From Nocardioides euryhalodurans (GTDB lineage: Bacteria > Actinomycetota > Actinomycetes > Propionibacteriales > Nocardioidaceae): a stretch of 64,000 nucleotides of DNA. The notes under the pieces are model-generated. The model did no database searches and had not been told where the DNA came from. It was given only the letters and a program-made list of their open reading frames with translations. Location: contig NZ_CP038267.1 in assembly GCF_004564375.1 (NCBI RefSeq), forward strand, positions 1,800,501-1,864,500, written 5' to 3'. Positions 36,503 to 45,376 of this stretch are shown here, in pieces. The translations under genes and the position numbers were made by a program. Position 1 is the first letter of the stretch. Every line of letters starts with the position of its first letter.

Positions 36503-37704
36503 GCGCAGAGGCCGTCCTGCTCGGCCCGGGCGACGTCCTCGGGGTTCGGCTGACGGCCACCGCCACCGCCGCCGCCGTTGCCGCCACCGCCGTTCCCACC
36601 GCCGCCGGGGGCCCCTGCGGCGGCGATCGCGTCGCTCGTGAACCTCGGGGAGAGCGGCTCGTCGGCAGCCACCTGCTCCCACAGCTTCTTCGCCGGCGGC
36701 GTCCAGTAGACCCGGCCCGCGTTCTCCGAGTCCGCGGGGTAGTAGGCGATCGGGACCGTCAGGAACTTGATGTTGTCGAGCCCGATGCCCTGGAAGCCGA
36801 CGCCGATGCGCGCGATGTCGATGACGTTCTCGAGGTCCTCGTCGACGGTCAGCGACTTGGTCGCGGCGTTGAGGAAGCCGACCAGGCGGTCGACCCGGGC
36901 GAGGGTGCCGGCGGAGACGACCTTCTTGGCCATCGCGGCGATGAACGCCTGTTGCCGCTTGATCCGGCTGATGTCGGAGCCGTCGCCCAGCGTGTAGCGG
37001 GCACGGACGTAGTTGAGGGCCTCTCGGCCCTCGATCTCCCGGGTGCCGGCGGGGATGTTGATGCCGTGGGCCGGGTCGACGATGTCCTCGGGGATGCACA
37101 CCGGCACGCCACCGATCGCGTTGACCATGCCCTCGAACCCCGCGAAGTTGACGACGACGATGTGGTCGACGAAGACCCCGGTGGTGGCCTCGAACTGCTC
37201 GACGGTGCAGGTGGGACCGCCCACGGTGAAGGCGGCGTTCCACATCGCGTCCGCGGCGCCGGCGACCTTCTCGCCCGACTCGGTGGTGCACTCCGGACGG
37301 TCGACGAGCGAGTCGCGCGGGATGCTCACGCCGTAGGCGCGCTCGCGGTCCGCCGAGAGGTGCATGAGGATCGTGGTGTCGGAGGCCTCCGCGCCGGACT
37401 CCTGGTCGAGGGCGCAGCCCTCGCAGTCGCGGGTGTCGGAACCCATCACGAGGATGTTGAGCGGCTCCTGGGGCCCCTCGACCTTCTTCTTGTCCGGCCG
37501 GTTGTCCAGGGTGCTCGCGATGTCGATCTTGGTGAGGTTGCCGTTGAGGTGGCGGTAGAAGTAGACGGTTCCGAGCCCGGTCGCCAGGCCGAGCACCAGC
37601 ACGACGGCCAGGATCACCTTGCCCACGGTGTGGCGCCGCGGCTTGCTGCCCTTGCGTCGGGGCGCGTCAGCAGCACCCTCCTCGGGCAGGCTGGGCTCAG
37701 TCAT
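36499..37704 (-). CDS. LytR-CpsA-Psr (LCP) family cell-wall ligase
   Basis: A 401-residue protein with a cytoplasmic basic N-terminus, one membrane helix (about 28-49) and an outside LCP domain. LCP marks are LNILVMGSDTRD, AYGVSIPRDSLV (catalytic Arg/Asp), VVNFAGFEGMVNAIGGVPV and ALNYVRARYTLGDGSDISR. LCP enzymes attach polyprenyl-linked glycopolymers to peptidoglycan. A Gly/Asn-rich low-complexity stretch lies near the C-terminus. The 59-residue gene follows with overlapping codons. Confidence 0.93.
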   Translation of the reverse strand: MTEPSLPEEGAADAPRRKGSKPRRHTVGKVILAVVLVLGLATGLGTVYFYRHLNGNLTKIDIASTLDNRPDKKKVEGPQEPLNILVMGSDTRDCEGCALDQESGAEASDTTILMHLSADRERAYGVSIPRDSLVDRPECTTESGEKVAGAADAMWNAAFTVGGPTCTVEQFEATTGVFVDHIVVVNFAGFEGMVNAIGGVPVCIPEDIVDPAHGINIPAGTREIEGREALNYVRARYTLGDGSDISRIKRQQAFIAAMAKKVVSAGTLARVDRLVGFLNAATKSLTVDEDLENVIDIARIGVGFQGIGLDNIKFLTVPIAYYPADSENAGRVYWTPPAKKLWEQVAADEPLSPRFTSDAIAAAGAPGGGGNGGGGNGGGGGGGRQPNPEDVARAEQDGLCA

Positions 37705-37854
37705 GCGGGTCCTTCGAGTGGGCGGCGCGCAGTGGCGCGCGTGGTACGTGCACCCCCAATATCCTCTGTCCTCGGCCGTTGGACAAACCCGACGCTCCGC
37801 ACGTCCCTACCGCAGGGCGTCCCGGCGGGGCCGACCGGGGCCTAGGTTCTTCCC

Positions 37855-38685
37855 GTGGACCTCGGCGACCTGCTCCCCTCCGACCAGCTGCGCGGGACCT
37901 CGTGGGGCGTCGAGATCCGCGACCTGACGACAGGCCGCGTGCACGCTGCCCACCGGCCCGAGGTCCTGCTGCGCACGGCCAGCCTCGGCAAGGTGTTCCT
38001 GCTGGTCGAGGTCGCCGACCGGCTGGCGCGCGGCCTCCTCCACCCCGCGCAGCTGCTGCGACGCGACACCGTCGCGCCCGTGGCCGACTCGGGACTGTGG
38101 CAGCACCTGCGCACCGACACCCTCCCCCTCGACGACGTGGCCCGCCTCGTCGGCGCGGTCAGCGACAACTGGGCGACCAACGTGCTGCTGGAGGAGGTCG
38201 GGCTGGCCGCGGTGCAGCAGCGGGCCCGGACGCTGGCGCCGGGCGGGTCCACCCTGCACGACCGGGTGCGCGACCGACGTACGGCCTCGGACGCGGCGAC
38301 CCTGAGCGAGGGCTGTGCCGCCGACTGGGTCGGCGTGCTGTCCGCGCTCGCCTCGGGCCGGGGCGTCGGCGTCGAGGTCGGCCGGACCGTGCTCGGCTGG
38401 CTGTCCCTGGGGGTCGACCTCTCGATGGTCGCCTCCGCGTTCGCGCTCGACCCGCTCGCCCACGCCGAGCCCGACCGCGGCCTCACGGTCGTCAACAAGA
38501 CCGGGACCGACAGCAGCCTGCGGGCCGACGTCGGCCTGGTCACGGGTCCGGCCGGCACCACGGCGTACGCCGCGATCTGCAGCTGGGACCCCGCCGGCGG
38601 CGACCCCCGCGACGCGGTCATGGCGACCCTGCGCGGGATCGGGGGCCTGGTCCGCGAGACCGTGACGGCCGCCGGTGCCCGGTGA
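37855..38685 (+). CDS. Class-A beta-lactamase-like serine hydrolase
   Basis: A 276-residue protein with the three active-site elements in the right order: Ser43-x-x-Lys46 (TASLGK), Ser103-Asp104-Asn105 (VSDNWATN) and Lys215-Thr-Gly (VNKTGTDS). There is no signal peptide, and a clear omega-loop ExxLN is not visible. It may thus be a cytosolic esterase or peptidase rather than an antibiotic-resistance enzyme. GTG at 37855 has TAGGTT 6 bases upstream, fitting a leaderless mRNA. Confidence 0.85.
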   Translation: MDLGDLLPSDQLRGTSWGVEIRDLTTGRVHAAHRPEVLLRTASLGKVFLLVEVADRLARGLLHPAQLLRRDTVAPVADSGLWQHLRTDTLPLDDVARLVGAVSDNWATNVLLEEVGLAAVQQRARTLAPGGSTLHDRVRDRRTASDAATLSEGCAADWVGVLSALASGRGVGVEVGRTVLGWLSLGVDLSMVASAFALDPLAHAEPDRGLTVVNKTGTDSSLRADVGLVTGPAGTTAYAAICSWDPAGGDPRDAVMATLRGIGGLVRETVTAAGAR

Positions 38686-38757
38686 GGGCCGGCTTGGCAA
38701 CCGACGCCCCGCTGCTGACAAGATGGCCCCGCTCGTGGACGGCGACGCCCACGACCG

Positions 38758-38830
38758 GCCCCAGTAGCTCAGCGGATAGAGCAGCCGCCTCCTAAGCGAA
38801 AGGTCGCAGGTTCGACTCCTGCCTGGGGCA
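38758..38830 (+). tRNA. tRNA-Arg (anticodon CCT)
   Basis: A 73-base cloverleaf without encoded CCA. The acceptor GCCCCAG/CTGGGGC and T-arm GCAGG-TTCGACT-CCTGC are perfect. The anticodon loop is CTCCTAA (anticodon CCT). The anticodon stem GCCGC/GCGAA pairs only in the three loop-proximal positions; the two outer pairs are G-A and C-A. Confidence 0.88.
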
Positions 38831-38861
38831 CACCGACGGACGACCGCCGGACGACCCCGCG

Positions 38862-39680
38862 CTAGCAGGCGCCGCCGAAGCTGCCCTTGGTGGCCCGCGG
38901 AGCCCGGATCGACTTGTCGTTGGGGCTCTTCAGCGTGAAGTAGCGGACCGTGTCGACCTGCAGCCGGCTGTCGTTCATGGTCGCGCCCGGGACCGCCTGC
39001 AGCTGCAGGCGGAACGCCATCGGCACGCCGGAGAGCGCCTCGGGGCGACGTTCGGTCCTGCGCACCTCACCGTCGACGAACCACGAGATCCGCTTCCGCG
39101 TCAGCTCCACGCCGTAGGTGTGCCAGTAGTCGTTGCGGAGGTTGAGCCGCTTCTTCGCGTGGAAGGAGTCGTTCGGCAGGGTGCGGGAGTAGAACCGGGC
39201 GCGGCCGCTGTGCGGGCGGAAGCTGGCGAGCCCCACGTTGCGGGCACCGCAGTTCTGGGAGCGGTCGCCGGCGGGGATCAGCTCGGCCGCAACCGTGAAG
39301 TCGGTGTTGCCGGTCTCGAACCGCTTGCCGCGCAGCCGGATCTCCCACCGGCCGTAGCGGTGCGCCTCACGGCGCAGCGTCGCGCCCACGTCGGCGTTGC
39401 CGCCGCTCACGATCGTGAGCATGCCGTTCTGGGGATGCACGCTGCCCTGGCCGTGGGTGTCCCACTTCCGGCTGAGCCTCTTGCCCGGCTCGAAGTGGTC
39501 GACGAAGTGGATCGGGTACCAGCCGTACTCGTAGGCGGCGAACTTCTTGCCGGGGATCCGCTGGGCCTGCTCGCCCTGGGCCTGCGAGGCCGCCAGCGGG
39601 AGCGCCATCACCGCTGCCGTGGCCACGGCCACCGCGGTCCTTCCGGCGCGTCGGAACGTGCGTGTGGGGGACATACGCAT
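38862..39680 (-). CDS. Secreted GH16-fold (concanavalin-like) protein without canonical catalytic motif
   Basis: A 272-residue exported protein with a long signal peptide (about 1-36, ending ASQAQGEQA). The concanavalin-like core shows HFVDHFEPGKRLSRKWDTH, RYGRWEIRLRGKRF and DYWHTYGVELTRKRISWFVD, the sheet order of GH16. The catalytic ExDxxE motif expected after the second segment is replaced by CGARNVGLASF, so it may be a carbohydrate-binding pseudoenzyme. Start ATG 39680 (or 39674). It ends close to tRNA-Arg. Upstream hairpins are described separately. Confidence 0.7.
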   Translation of the reverse strand: MRMSPTRTFRRAGRTAVAVATAAVMALPLAASQAQGEQAQRIPGKKFAAYEYGWYPIHFVDHFEPGKRLSRKWDTHGQGSVHPQNGMLTIVSGGNADVGATLRREAHRYGRWEIRLRGKRFETGNTDFTVAAELIPAGDRSQNCGARNVGLASFRPHSGRARFYSRTLPNDSFHAKKRLNLRNDYWHTYGVELTRKRISWFVDGEVRRTERRPEALSGVPMAFRLQLQAVPGATMNDSRLQVDTVRYFTLKSPNDKSIRAPRATKGSFGGAC

Positions 39681-40066
39681 GGAGCACCATCCGTCTCGGT
39701 CGCCCGGAGCTTCCTCCGGGCTGGGGGGACGGCCAGTGTCGCATCCGTCTCGCGATGACGCGAGGGTCCCGGGTGACAGCGGCACGGCATCGCTGGGCGC
39801 CATGCGGCCCGTCAGCCGGGCCGCCGGACCGCATGGCGCTTGCAGGTGCGGCCCGTCGGCCACCCCGCGGACGACGGGTCCTAGCCCCCCGACTCGAACC
39901 CGCCGCCACGACTGGCGGGACACGGGGAGCGGCGCAACCGTGAGCAGGAGGCATGGCCCCCCGAGGTGTGACGTCCCCATGCCGGTGGCCGACCACGCAG
40001 GTCGGCCACTGCACTGAATCGTGTCTCGCACCCGGGCCGAGATCAATGCCTGGTCGAAGATTTTGC
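39681..40066. other. Gene-free region with nested inverted repeats upstream of the GH16-fold gene
   Basis: A 386-base gap. On the minus strand, in the expected 5' leader of the GH16-fold gene, there are a perfect 11-base inverted repeat (39797-39807 with 39829-39839) and a 7-base stem with a GAAG loop (39706-39723, CCCGGAG/CTCCGGG). They may form a structured leader RNA. I could not match it to a known riboswitch. The rest, toward 40066, shows nothing clear. Confidence 0.45.
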
Positions 40067-41266
40067 CTAACGGGTGGAGAGGGGCCCCGTCACGGCGTGG
40101 GAAACGACCTCGAAGCGCAGCCCCACGGCCTGCAGCCGCTCCAGCAGCCGGTCCCCCATCGCCTGCGCGGTGGTCACCTGGCCGCTCACCTCCGGGTTGT
40201 CGTCGAGCGCCAGGCACAGCGCCGACTCGCCCAGCATCTTGGCCGTCTCGCCGTAGCCGGGATCGCCACCGGAGACCCGCGTGTGCACCGACCGGCCCCC
40301 TGCCTCGCCGACGAAGTCCACCCGGAACCACGACCGTTCGCGGCGCGCCTCGTCGGGCCCCTGCCCCGGCTGCAGCCGGTCCAGCAGGAGCGAGCGCAGC
40401 GGCCCGACCTGCGCCGCGGCCCCGAGCAGGCCGACGGCGAGGGCGCCGCCCGCGGCGTAGCGGAGCGTCCTGGTGCCGGCGAAGTGCGAGTAGCGGAACT
40501 CCGGGCCGTACGCCGGCAGGGCGGCCCCGCTCCGCGCGACCACCGCCGCATCGACGGTCGGGAGCGGCAGCAGCCAGTAGCCCAGCACCGGGTCCCGCTG
40601 CGGCCTCGCCTTCACCGCCCGCGACGACCGCCCCTCGGGGCGGGGCTCGACCCGGCGCCGGGCGGCCGCGGCCTCCCTCATCTGGCGCGGTCGCGACGAG
40701 GCGGTGATCGCCGAGTGGAAGGTGCCGCCGCTCACCGCACCGCCTGCTCGCACCACGCCGCGCAGGGTGATCGGCTCGTCGGCCGGGAGGTGCCCGACGG
40801 TGAAGTACGCGCCCAGGTCGTGCGGGACCGAGTCGAAGCCGCAGGCGTGCACCAGCCGGGCACCGGTCCGCTGCGTGGTCGCGTGGTGGGCGACGTACAT
40901 CCGGTCGACGAACTCCTGCTCCCCGGTCAGGTCGACGTAGTCCGTGCCGGCCGCGGCGCACGCCGCGACCAGCGGCTCGCCGTAGGTGAGGTACGGGCCG
41001 ACCGTCGTCGCCACGACCTTCGTCCGCGCCGCGAGGTCGGCCAGCGAGGACGGGTCGGTCGAGTCGGCGGTGACGAGCGGGAGCTCCCCGAGCGTCGCGT
41101 CGATGTCGGCGAGCCGGCGGCGCACGCCCTCGAGCTTGGCGAGGTTGCGGCCGGCCAGGGCCCAGCGCAGCCCGTCGGGCGCGCGCCGGGCGAGGTGCTC
41201 GGCCGTCAGCGCGCCGGTGAAGCCGGTCGCCCCGAGCAGCGCGACGTCGAACTCGCGAGTAGCCAT
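40067..41266 (-). CDS. Saccharopine-dehydrogenase-like oxidoreductase (trans-acting enoyl-reductase type)
   Basis: A 399-residue protein with an N-terminal Rossmann fold (FDVALLGATGFTGALTAEHL), followed by LAGRNLAKLEGVRRRL, YVDLTGEQEFVDRMY and GARLVHACGFDSVPHDLG. It resembles mycobacterial Rv2449c/Rv2953-type reductases acting on lipids or polyketides more than lysine-pathway enzymes. A hydrophobic stretch near residue 290 suggests membrane association. ATG at 41266. The substrate is unknown. Confidence 0.87.
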   Translation of the reverse strand: MATREFDVALLGATGFTGALTAEHLARRAPDGLRWALAGRNLAKLEGVRRRLADIDATLGELPLVTADSTDPSSLADLAARTKVVATTVGPYLTYGEPLVAACAAAGTDYVDLTGEQEFVDRMYVAHHATTQRTGARLVHACGFDSVPHDLGAYFTVGHLPADEPITLRGVVRAGGAVSGGTFHSAITASSRPRQMREAAAARRRVEPRPEGRSSRAVKARPQRDPVLGYWLLPLPTVDAAVVARSGAALPAYGPEFRYSHFAGTRTLRYAAGGALAVGLLGAAAQVGPLRSLLLDRLQPGQGPDEARRERSWFRVDFVGEAGGRSVHTRVSGGDPGYGETAKMLGESALCLALDDNPEVSGQVTTAQAMGDRLLERLQAVGLRFEVVSHAVTGPLSTR

Positions 41267-41332
41267 GCCCCGATCCTTGCAGCGACGCCTCGAGGCGGGC
41301 CGGGGCGGGTCGCAGCGACGTACGCTCGGGGC

Positions 41333-41602
41333 ATGTGCCGCAACATCCGTCCGCTCCACAACTTCGCCCCGCCGGCCACCGACGACGAGGTGACGGCCGC
41401 CGCCCTGCAGTTCGTCCGCAAGGTCAGCGGGGCGACCAGGCCCTCGCAGGCCAACCAGGTCGCGTTCGACCGCGCCGTCGCCGAGATCGCCCACACGACC
41501 CGGCACCTGCTCGAGGAGCTCGTCACGACCGCGCCACCCAAGGACCGCGACGTCGAGGCTGCCAAGCGTCGCGCGCGGGCCGAGGCGCGCTACGCCCGAT
41601 GA
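41333..41602 (+). CDS. DUF2277 family protein
   Basis: An 89-residue helical protein starting MCRNIRPLHNFAPPATDDEV, the hallmark of DUF2277, whose function is unknown. ATG at 41333 has TACGCT 6 bases upstream, as for a leaderless mRNA. Its stop overlaps the sirtuin start (ATGA), so the two are co-translated. Confidence 0.9.
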   Translation: MCRNIRPLHNFAPPATDDEVTAAALQFVRKVSGATRPSQANQVAFDRAVAEIAHTTRHLLEELVTTAPPKDRDVEAAKRRARAEARYAR

Positions 41603-42468
41603 CGCTCTCCCAGCCGGTGGCGCGTGACGAGGCTGCCCCCGTCGACGGCGTGGCGGGGACGGTTCCCTCACGAACTACCCAGCGCGCGCTCGACCTGCTC
41701 CGGGGGCGGCGGCTGGTCGTGCTCACGGGGGCGGGGCTCTCCACCGACTCAGGGATCCCCGACTACCGCGGGCCGGGGTCGCCGTCGCGCACGCCGATGA
41801 CCTACCAGGAGTTCGTCTCCGGGCCCGAGGCGCGCCAGCGCTACTGGGCGCGGGTGCACACCGGCTACGGCCGGTTCTCCGACGCCGGGCCCAACGCCGG
41901 CCACCGCGCGCTGGCCACCCTCGACGCCGCCCTGGTGATGACCCAGAACGTCGACGGCCTGCACGAGGCCGCCGGGACGCCGCGGCTGGTGGCGCTGCAC
42001 GGCCGGATCGCCGACGTGGTCTGCCTCGACTGCCGCACCACCTCGGCCAGGTCGGCCCTCGAGGAGAGGCTTTCGGACCTCAACCCCGGCTGGGCCGAGG
42101 CCCACGCCGACCTCGCCCTGCGCCCGGACGGCGACGTCGACCTCGTCGACTGGTCCGGCTTCCGGGTCGCCGACTGCGAGCTGTGCGGGGGCGTCCTCAA
42201 GCCGGACGTCGTCTTCTTCGGCGAGAACGTGCCCCCGCCGCGGGTCGAGCGCTGCTACGCCGCCGTCGACGCGCTCGGCGAGTCCGGCGCGCTGCTGGTC
42301 GCGGGGTCGTCGCTGACCGTCATGAGCGGCTTCCGGTTCGTACGCCGGGCGGCGAAGGCCGGCACGCCCGTCGTGATCGTCAACCGGGGCAGGACCCGGG
42401 GCGACGACCTGGCGACGTACAAGCTCGACACCGGGTGCAGCGAGTTCCTGACCGCGCTGCTGGCCTGA
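41599..42468 (+). CDS. Sir2-family NAD-dependent protein deacylase
   Basis: A 289-residue sirtuin. The NAD site TGAGLSTDSGIPDYRG (43-58), TQNVDGLH (115-122) and the catalytic His134 in ALHG are intact. The zinc is held by Cys142/Cys145 (CLDC) and a second CELCGG pair. The C-terminus has GSSLTVMSGFRFV. It removes acyl groups from lysines. ATG at 41599 overlaps the DUF2277 stop. It may regulate acyl-CoA enzymes. Confidence 0.93.
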   Translation: MTLSQPVARDEAAPVDGVAGTVPSRTTQRALDLLRGRRLVVLTGAGLSTDSGIPDYRGPGSPSRTPMTYQEFVSGPEARQRYWARVHTGYGRFSDAGPNAGHRALATLDAALVMTQNVDGLHEAAGTPRLVALHGRIADVVCLDCRTTSARSALEERLSDLNPGWAEAHADLALRPDGDVDLVDWSGFRVADCELCGGVLKPDVVFFGENVPPPRVERCYAAVDALGESGALLVAGSSLTVMSGFRFVRRAAKAGTPVVIVNRGRTRGDDLATYKLDTGCSEFLTALLA

Positions 42469-42479
42469 GCCTCAGCAGG

Positions 42480-43166
42480 TCAGAGCACCCGCACGAAGAT
42501 GTGGTCGGCCGCCTCCGGGACGATCTCGGCGGTCTCGCCGCCGGAGCCGACCAGGACGCCCTCCTCGGTCCGGGCGACGGTCACGGTCTTGTCGGGCAGC
42601 GCACCGACGCGGCGCAGGGCACCCATCAACACCTCGTCCTTCTGCATCTCCTCCGAGATCCGGCGGATCAGCACCCGGGACTCGGCGTCGACGGCCACCC
42701 GGGACAGCGGGCTGAGGCCCTCCATGAAGCCCTCGCCGGCCTCGATCTCGCCGAGCTCGTCGAGCCCCGGGATCGGGTTGCCGTAGGGCGACTCCGTGGG
42801 GTGGTCGAGGAGCTCGATGAGCCGCCGCTCGACGGTCTCGGACATCACGTGCTCCCAGCGGCACGCCTCGGCGTGGACGAGCTCCCAGTCGAGGCCGATC
42901 ACGTCGACCAGCAGCCGCTCGGCGAGCCGGTGCTTGCGCATCACGCGGGTCGCCAGCCGGCGCCCCTCCTCGGTCAGCTCGAGGTGGCGGTCGCCCTCGA
43001 CGGTGAGCAGGCCGTCGCGCTCCATCCGGGCGACGGTCTGCGAGACCGTCGGGCCGCTCTGGTGCAGCCGCTCCGCGATCCGGGCGCGCAGCGGCACGAT
43101 CCCCTCCTCGTCCAGCTCGTAGACCGTCCGGAGGTACATCTCGGTGGTGTCGATCAGGTCGCTCAC
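42480..43166 (-). CDS. ideR: Iron-dependent repressor, IdeR/DtxR type
   Basis: A 228-residue metal-sensing repressor. DTTEMYLRTVYELDEEG, SGPTVSQTVARMERDGLL (recognition helix) and HRLAERLLVDVIGLDWELVH with EACRWEHVMS supply the metal ligands known from DtxR. A C-terminal SH3-like (FeoA) domain follows. It represses iron-uptake genes when Fe(II) is plentiful. GTG at 43166 gives the normal N-terminus; an ATG at 43184 is an alternative. It is divergent from the photolyase gene. Confidence 0.92.
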   Translation of the reverse strand: MSDLIDTTEMYLRTVYELDEEGIVPLRARIAERLHQSGPTVSQTVARMERDGLLTVEGDRHLELTEEGRRLATRVMRKHRLAERLLVDVIGLDWELVHAEACRWEHVMSETVERRLIELLDHPTESPYGNPIPGLDELGEIEAGEGFMEGLSPLSRVAVDAESRVLIRRISEEMQKDEVLMGALRRVGALPDKTVTVARTEEGVLVGSGGETAEIVPEAADHIFVRVL

Positions 43167-43236
43167 GGGTGCATTCTCGCCCATCGCCCCAGCGGCTGCC
43201 TCCCGGGCCGTTGCGCGGGGTGACAGAGTGGCGGGG

Positions 43237-44559
43237 ATGACGGCAGTGATGTGGTTCCGGCGGGATCTGCGGCTGGGTGACAACCCCGCCCTGGTGGAGG
43301 CGGCCGCGGACGGCGACGTGCTCCCCCTCTTCGTGCTCGACCCGGCGCTGTGGGGCCCGGCGGGCATCTCGCGCAAGCTCCACCTCGGCGACTCGCTCCG
43401 CGCCCTGGACGCGTCGCTGCGCAACCGCGCGGGCGGTGACGGCGGCCTGCAGGTGGTCCGGGGCGACCCGGTCCGGCGCGTCGTCGCGGCGGCCCGCGAG
43501 GTCGGTGCGAGCCGGGTGCACGTGGCCGCCGACTACGGCCCGTACGGCTCGCAGCGCGACGAGGCGGTCGAGCAGGCGCTGGCCGAGCACGACGTCGAGC
43601 TGGTCCGCACCGGCTCGCCGTACGCCGTGGCGCCGGGGCGCGTGCTGAAGGACGACGGGACCCCCTACTGGGTGTTCACGCCGTTCAGCAAGCGCTGGGC
43701 CGAGCACGGCTGGCGCGGTCCGATCGACCCGCCGCGCGACGTCAGCTACCTCACCGTCGACGGCACCACGGACCTCCCCGACCTGCAGCGACCCGACGGG
43801 CTCGAGCTGCCCCCGGCGGGCGAGACCGCGGCGAGGCGGCGCTGGCAGGCGTTCCTCGACGACCGGCTCGACGACTACGGCACCGACCGGGACAAGCCCG
43901 GGGTGCCCGGCACGTCGCGGATGAGCGTGCACCTCAAGTGGGGCGAGATCCACCCGCGGACGATGCTCGCCGACCTCGCGGAGCGCGACTCGACCGGCGC
44001 GGCCAAGTACCGCTCCGAGCTCGCCTGGCGCGAGTTCTACGCCCACGTGCTGCACCACCGTCCCGAGACCGCCCGGGACTACTTCCGCAGCGAGTACGCC
44101 CGGATGTCGTACGACGAGCCGGGCGAGCTCTTCGAGCGGTGGAAGCGCGGGCGGACCGGCTATCCGATCGTCGACGCCGGGATGCGCGAGCTGCGCGCGA
44201 CCGGCTGGATGCACAACCGGGTCCGCATGATCGTGGCCAGCTTCCTGGTCAAGGACCTGCACGTCGAGTGGCAGCACGGTGCGCGCCACTTCATGCAGTG
44301 GCTGGTGGACGGCGACCTCGCCTCCAACCAGCACGGCTGGCAGTGGACCGCGGGGAGCGGCACCGACGCCTCCCCGTTCTTCCGGGTCTTCAACCCGGTG
44401 ACGCAGGGGCGGAAGTTCGACCCGGACGGGGCGTACGTCCGGCGGTGGCTGCCCGAGCTGGCCGACGCCGAGGACCCGCACGAGCCCATCGACCCGATCG
44501 TCGACCACGCCGAGGAGCGACGCGAGGCGCTGGAGCGGTGGGAGAGGATCCGGCCATGA
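43237..44559 (+). CDS. Deoxyribodipyrimidine photolyase (cryptochrome/photolyase family)
   Basis: A 440-residue class I CPD photolyase with an N-terminal antenna domain (VMWFRRDLRLGDNPALVEAA) and a C-terminal FAD domain. The FAD domain contains FYAHVLHH, GYPIVDAGMRELRATGWMHN, RMIVASFLVKDL and WQWTAGSGTDASPFFRVFNP. It repairs UV dimers with light. ATG at 43237; the open frame upstream overlaps the ideR start and is not used. Its stop overlaps the following hotdog gene (ATGA). Confidence 0.94.
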   Translation: MTAVMWFRRDLRLGDNPALVEAAADGDVLPLFVLDPALWGPAGISRKLHLGDSLRALDASLRNRAGGDGGLQVVRGDPVRRVVAAAREVGASRVHVAADYGPYGSQRDEAVEQALAEHDVELVRTGSPYAVAPGRVLKDDGTPYWVFTPFSKRWAEHGWRGPIDPPRDVSYLTVDGTTDLPDLQRPDGLELPPAGETAARRRWQAFLDDRLDDYGTDRDKPGVPGTSRMSVHLKWGEIHPRTMLADLAERDSTGAAKYRSELAWREFYAHVLHHRPETARDYFRSEYARMSYDEPGELFERWKRGRTGYPIVDAGMRELRATGWMHNRVRMIVASFLVKDLHVEWQHGARHFMQWLVDGDLASNQHGWQWTAGSGTDASPFFRVFNPVTQGRKFDPDGAYVRRWLPELADAEDPHEPIDPIVDHAEERREALERWERIRP

Positions 44560-45329
44560 CCGAGCTGATCGTCCCCCGCCGGTTCCGCGGGCCCGCCTCG
44601 TCGGGCAACGGCGGCTGGACCGCCGGCGCGCTGGCCGGCACGCTCGACCACGACTGCCCTGAGGACCACGCGTCGGCCTGGCCGACCATCCGGGTCACCC
44701 TCCGCCAGCCGCCCCCGCTCGACACCCGGCTCAGGGTCGAGGACGGCGTCGCGAGTGACGGCGACGAGGTGGTCGCCACGGCCGAGGTGGTCGGCGACGA
44801 GCTCGAGGCGGTCACCGAGGTCGATCCGGCGACTGCGGCTGCCGCGCGGACGTCGTACGCCGGTCTCACCACGCACCCGTTCCCCGGGTGCTTCGCGTGC
44901 GGTCCGGAGCGCGAGCAGGACGACGGGCTGCGGATCTTCCCCGGCCGGGTCGAGGACGACCCGGAGGGCCGGGTGCGGGTCGCGTCGACGTGGACGCCGC
45001 ACCAGAGCCACGCCGAGGACTGGCACGCCTACGTCGACGACCACCTGCGCGCCTCGCTGCCGGTGACGTGGGCGGCGCTCGACTGCGTCGGCGGCTGGGC
45101 GGGCGACCTCACCGAGCGGCCGATGGTGCTGGGTCGGATCACGGCCCGCGTGGACACCCTCCCGGTGGTCGGCGAGCCCCACGTCGTGGTCGGGGCGGCC
45201 CTCGGCGGCGAGGGGCGCAAGACGTACACCGCCGCGACCCTCTACGACGCCGACGGCCGGGTGGTCGCGCTCGCCGAGCACGTCTGGGTGGGGGTCGACC
45301 CGGTGGCCTTCAACCAGCTGCGCGCCTGA
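44556..45329 (+). CDS. Hotdog-fold protein, possible acyl-CoA thioesterase
   Basis: A 257-residue protein with an N-terminal RRFRGPASSGNGGWTAGALAGT segment and a second half with FACGPEREQDDGLRIFPG and WAALDCVGGWAGD, the pattern of a double-hotdog fold. FACGPER is typical of small acyl-CoA-binding hotdog proteins. ATG at 44556 overlaps the photolyase stop, so they are coupled, though a functional link is not evident. A repeat-rich gap follows. Confidence 0.72.
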   Translation: MTELIVPRRFRGPASSGNGGWTAGALAGTLDHDCPEDHASAWPTIRVTLRQPPPLDTRLRVEDGVASDGDEVVATAEVVGDELEAVTEVDPATAAAARTSYAGLTTHPFPGCFACGPEREQDDGLRIFPGRVEDDPEGRVRVASTWTPHQSHAEDWHAYVDDHLRASLPVTWAALDCVGGWAGDLTERPMVLGRITARVDTLPVVGEPHVVVGAALGGEGRKTYTAATLYDADGRVVALAEHVWVGVDPVAFNQLRA

Positions 45330-45376
45330 CGCGGCGGTCCTCCGGCGGGCGCGGCCCGGAGGTCGCGACGTACGAC

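Noticed and set aside
37855..38685. Antibiotic-resistance beta-lactamase
   Set aside because: The catalytic triplets fit class A, but the lack of a signal peptide and of a clear ExxLN omega loop makes a resistance role unproven; annotated only as a beta-lactamase-like hydrolase.
42472..44508. 678-codon minus-strand frame across ideR and the photolyase gene
   Set aside because: It covers two clear genes in other frames and has no domain.
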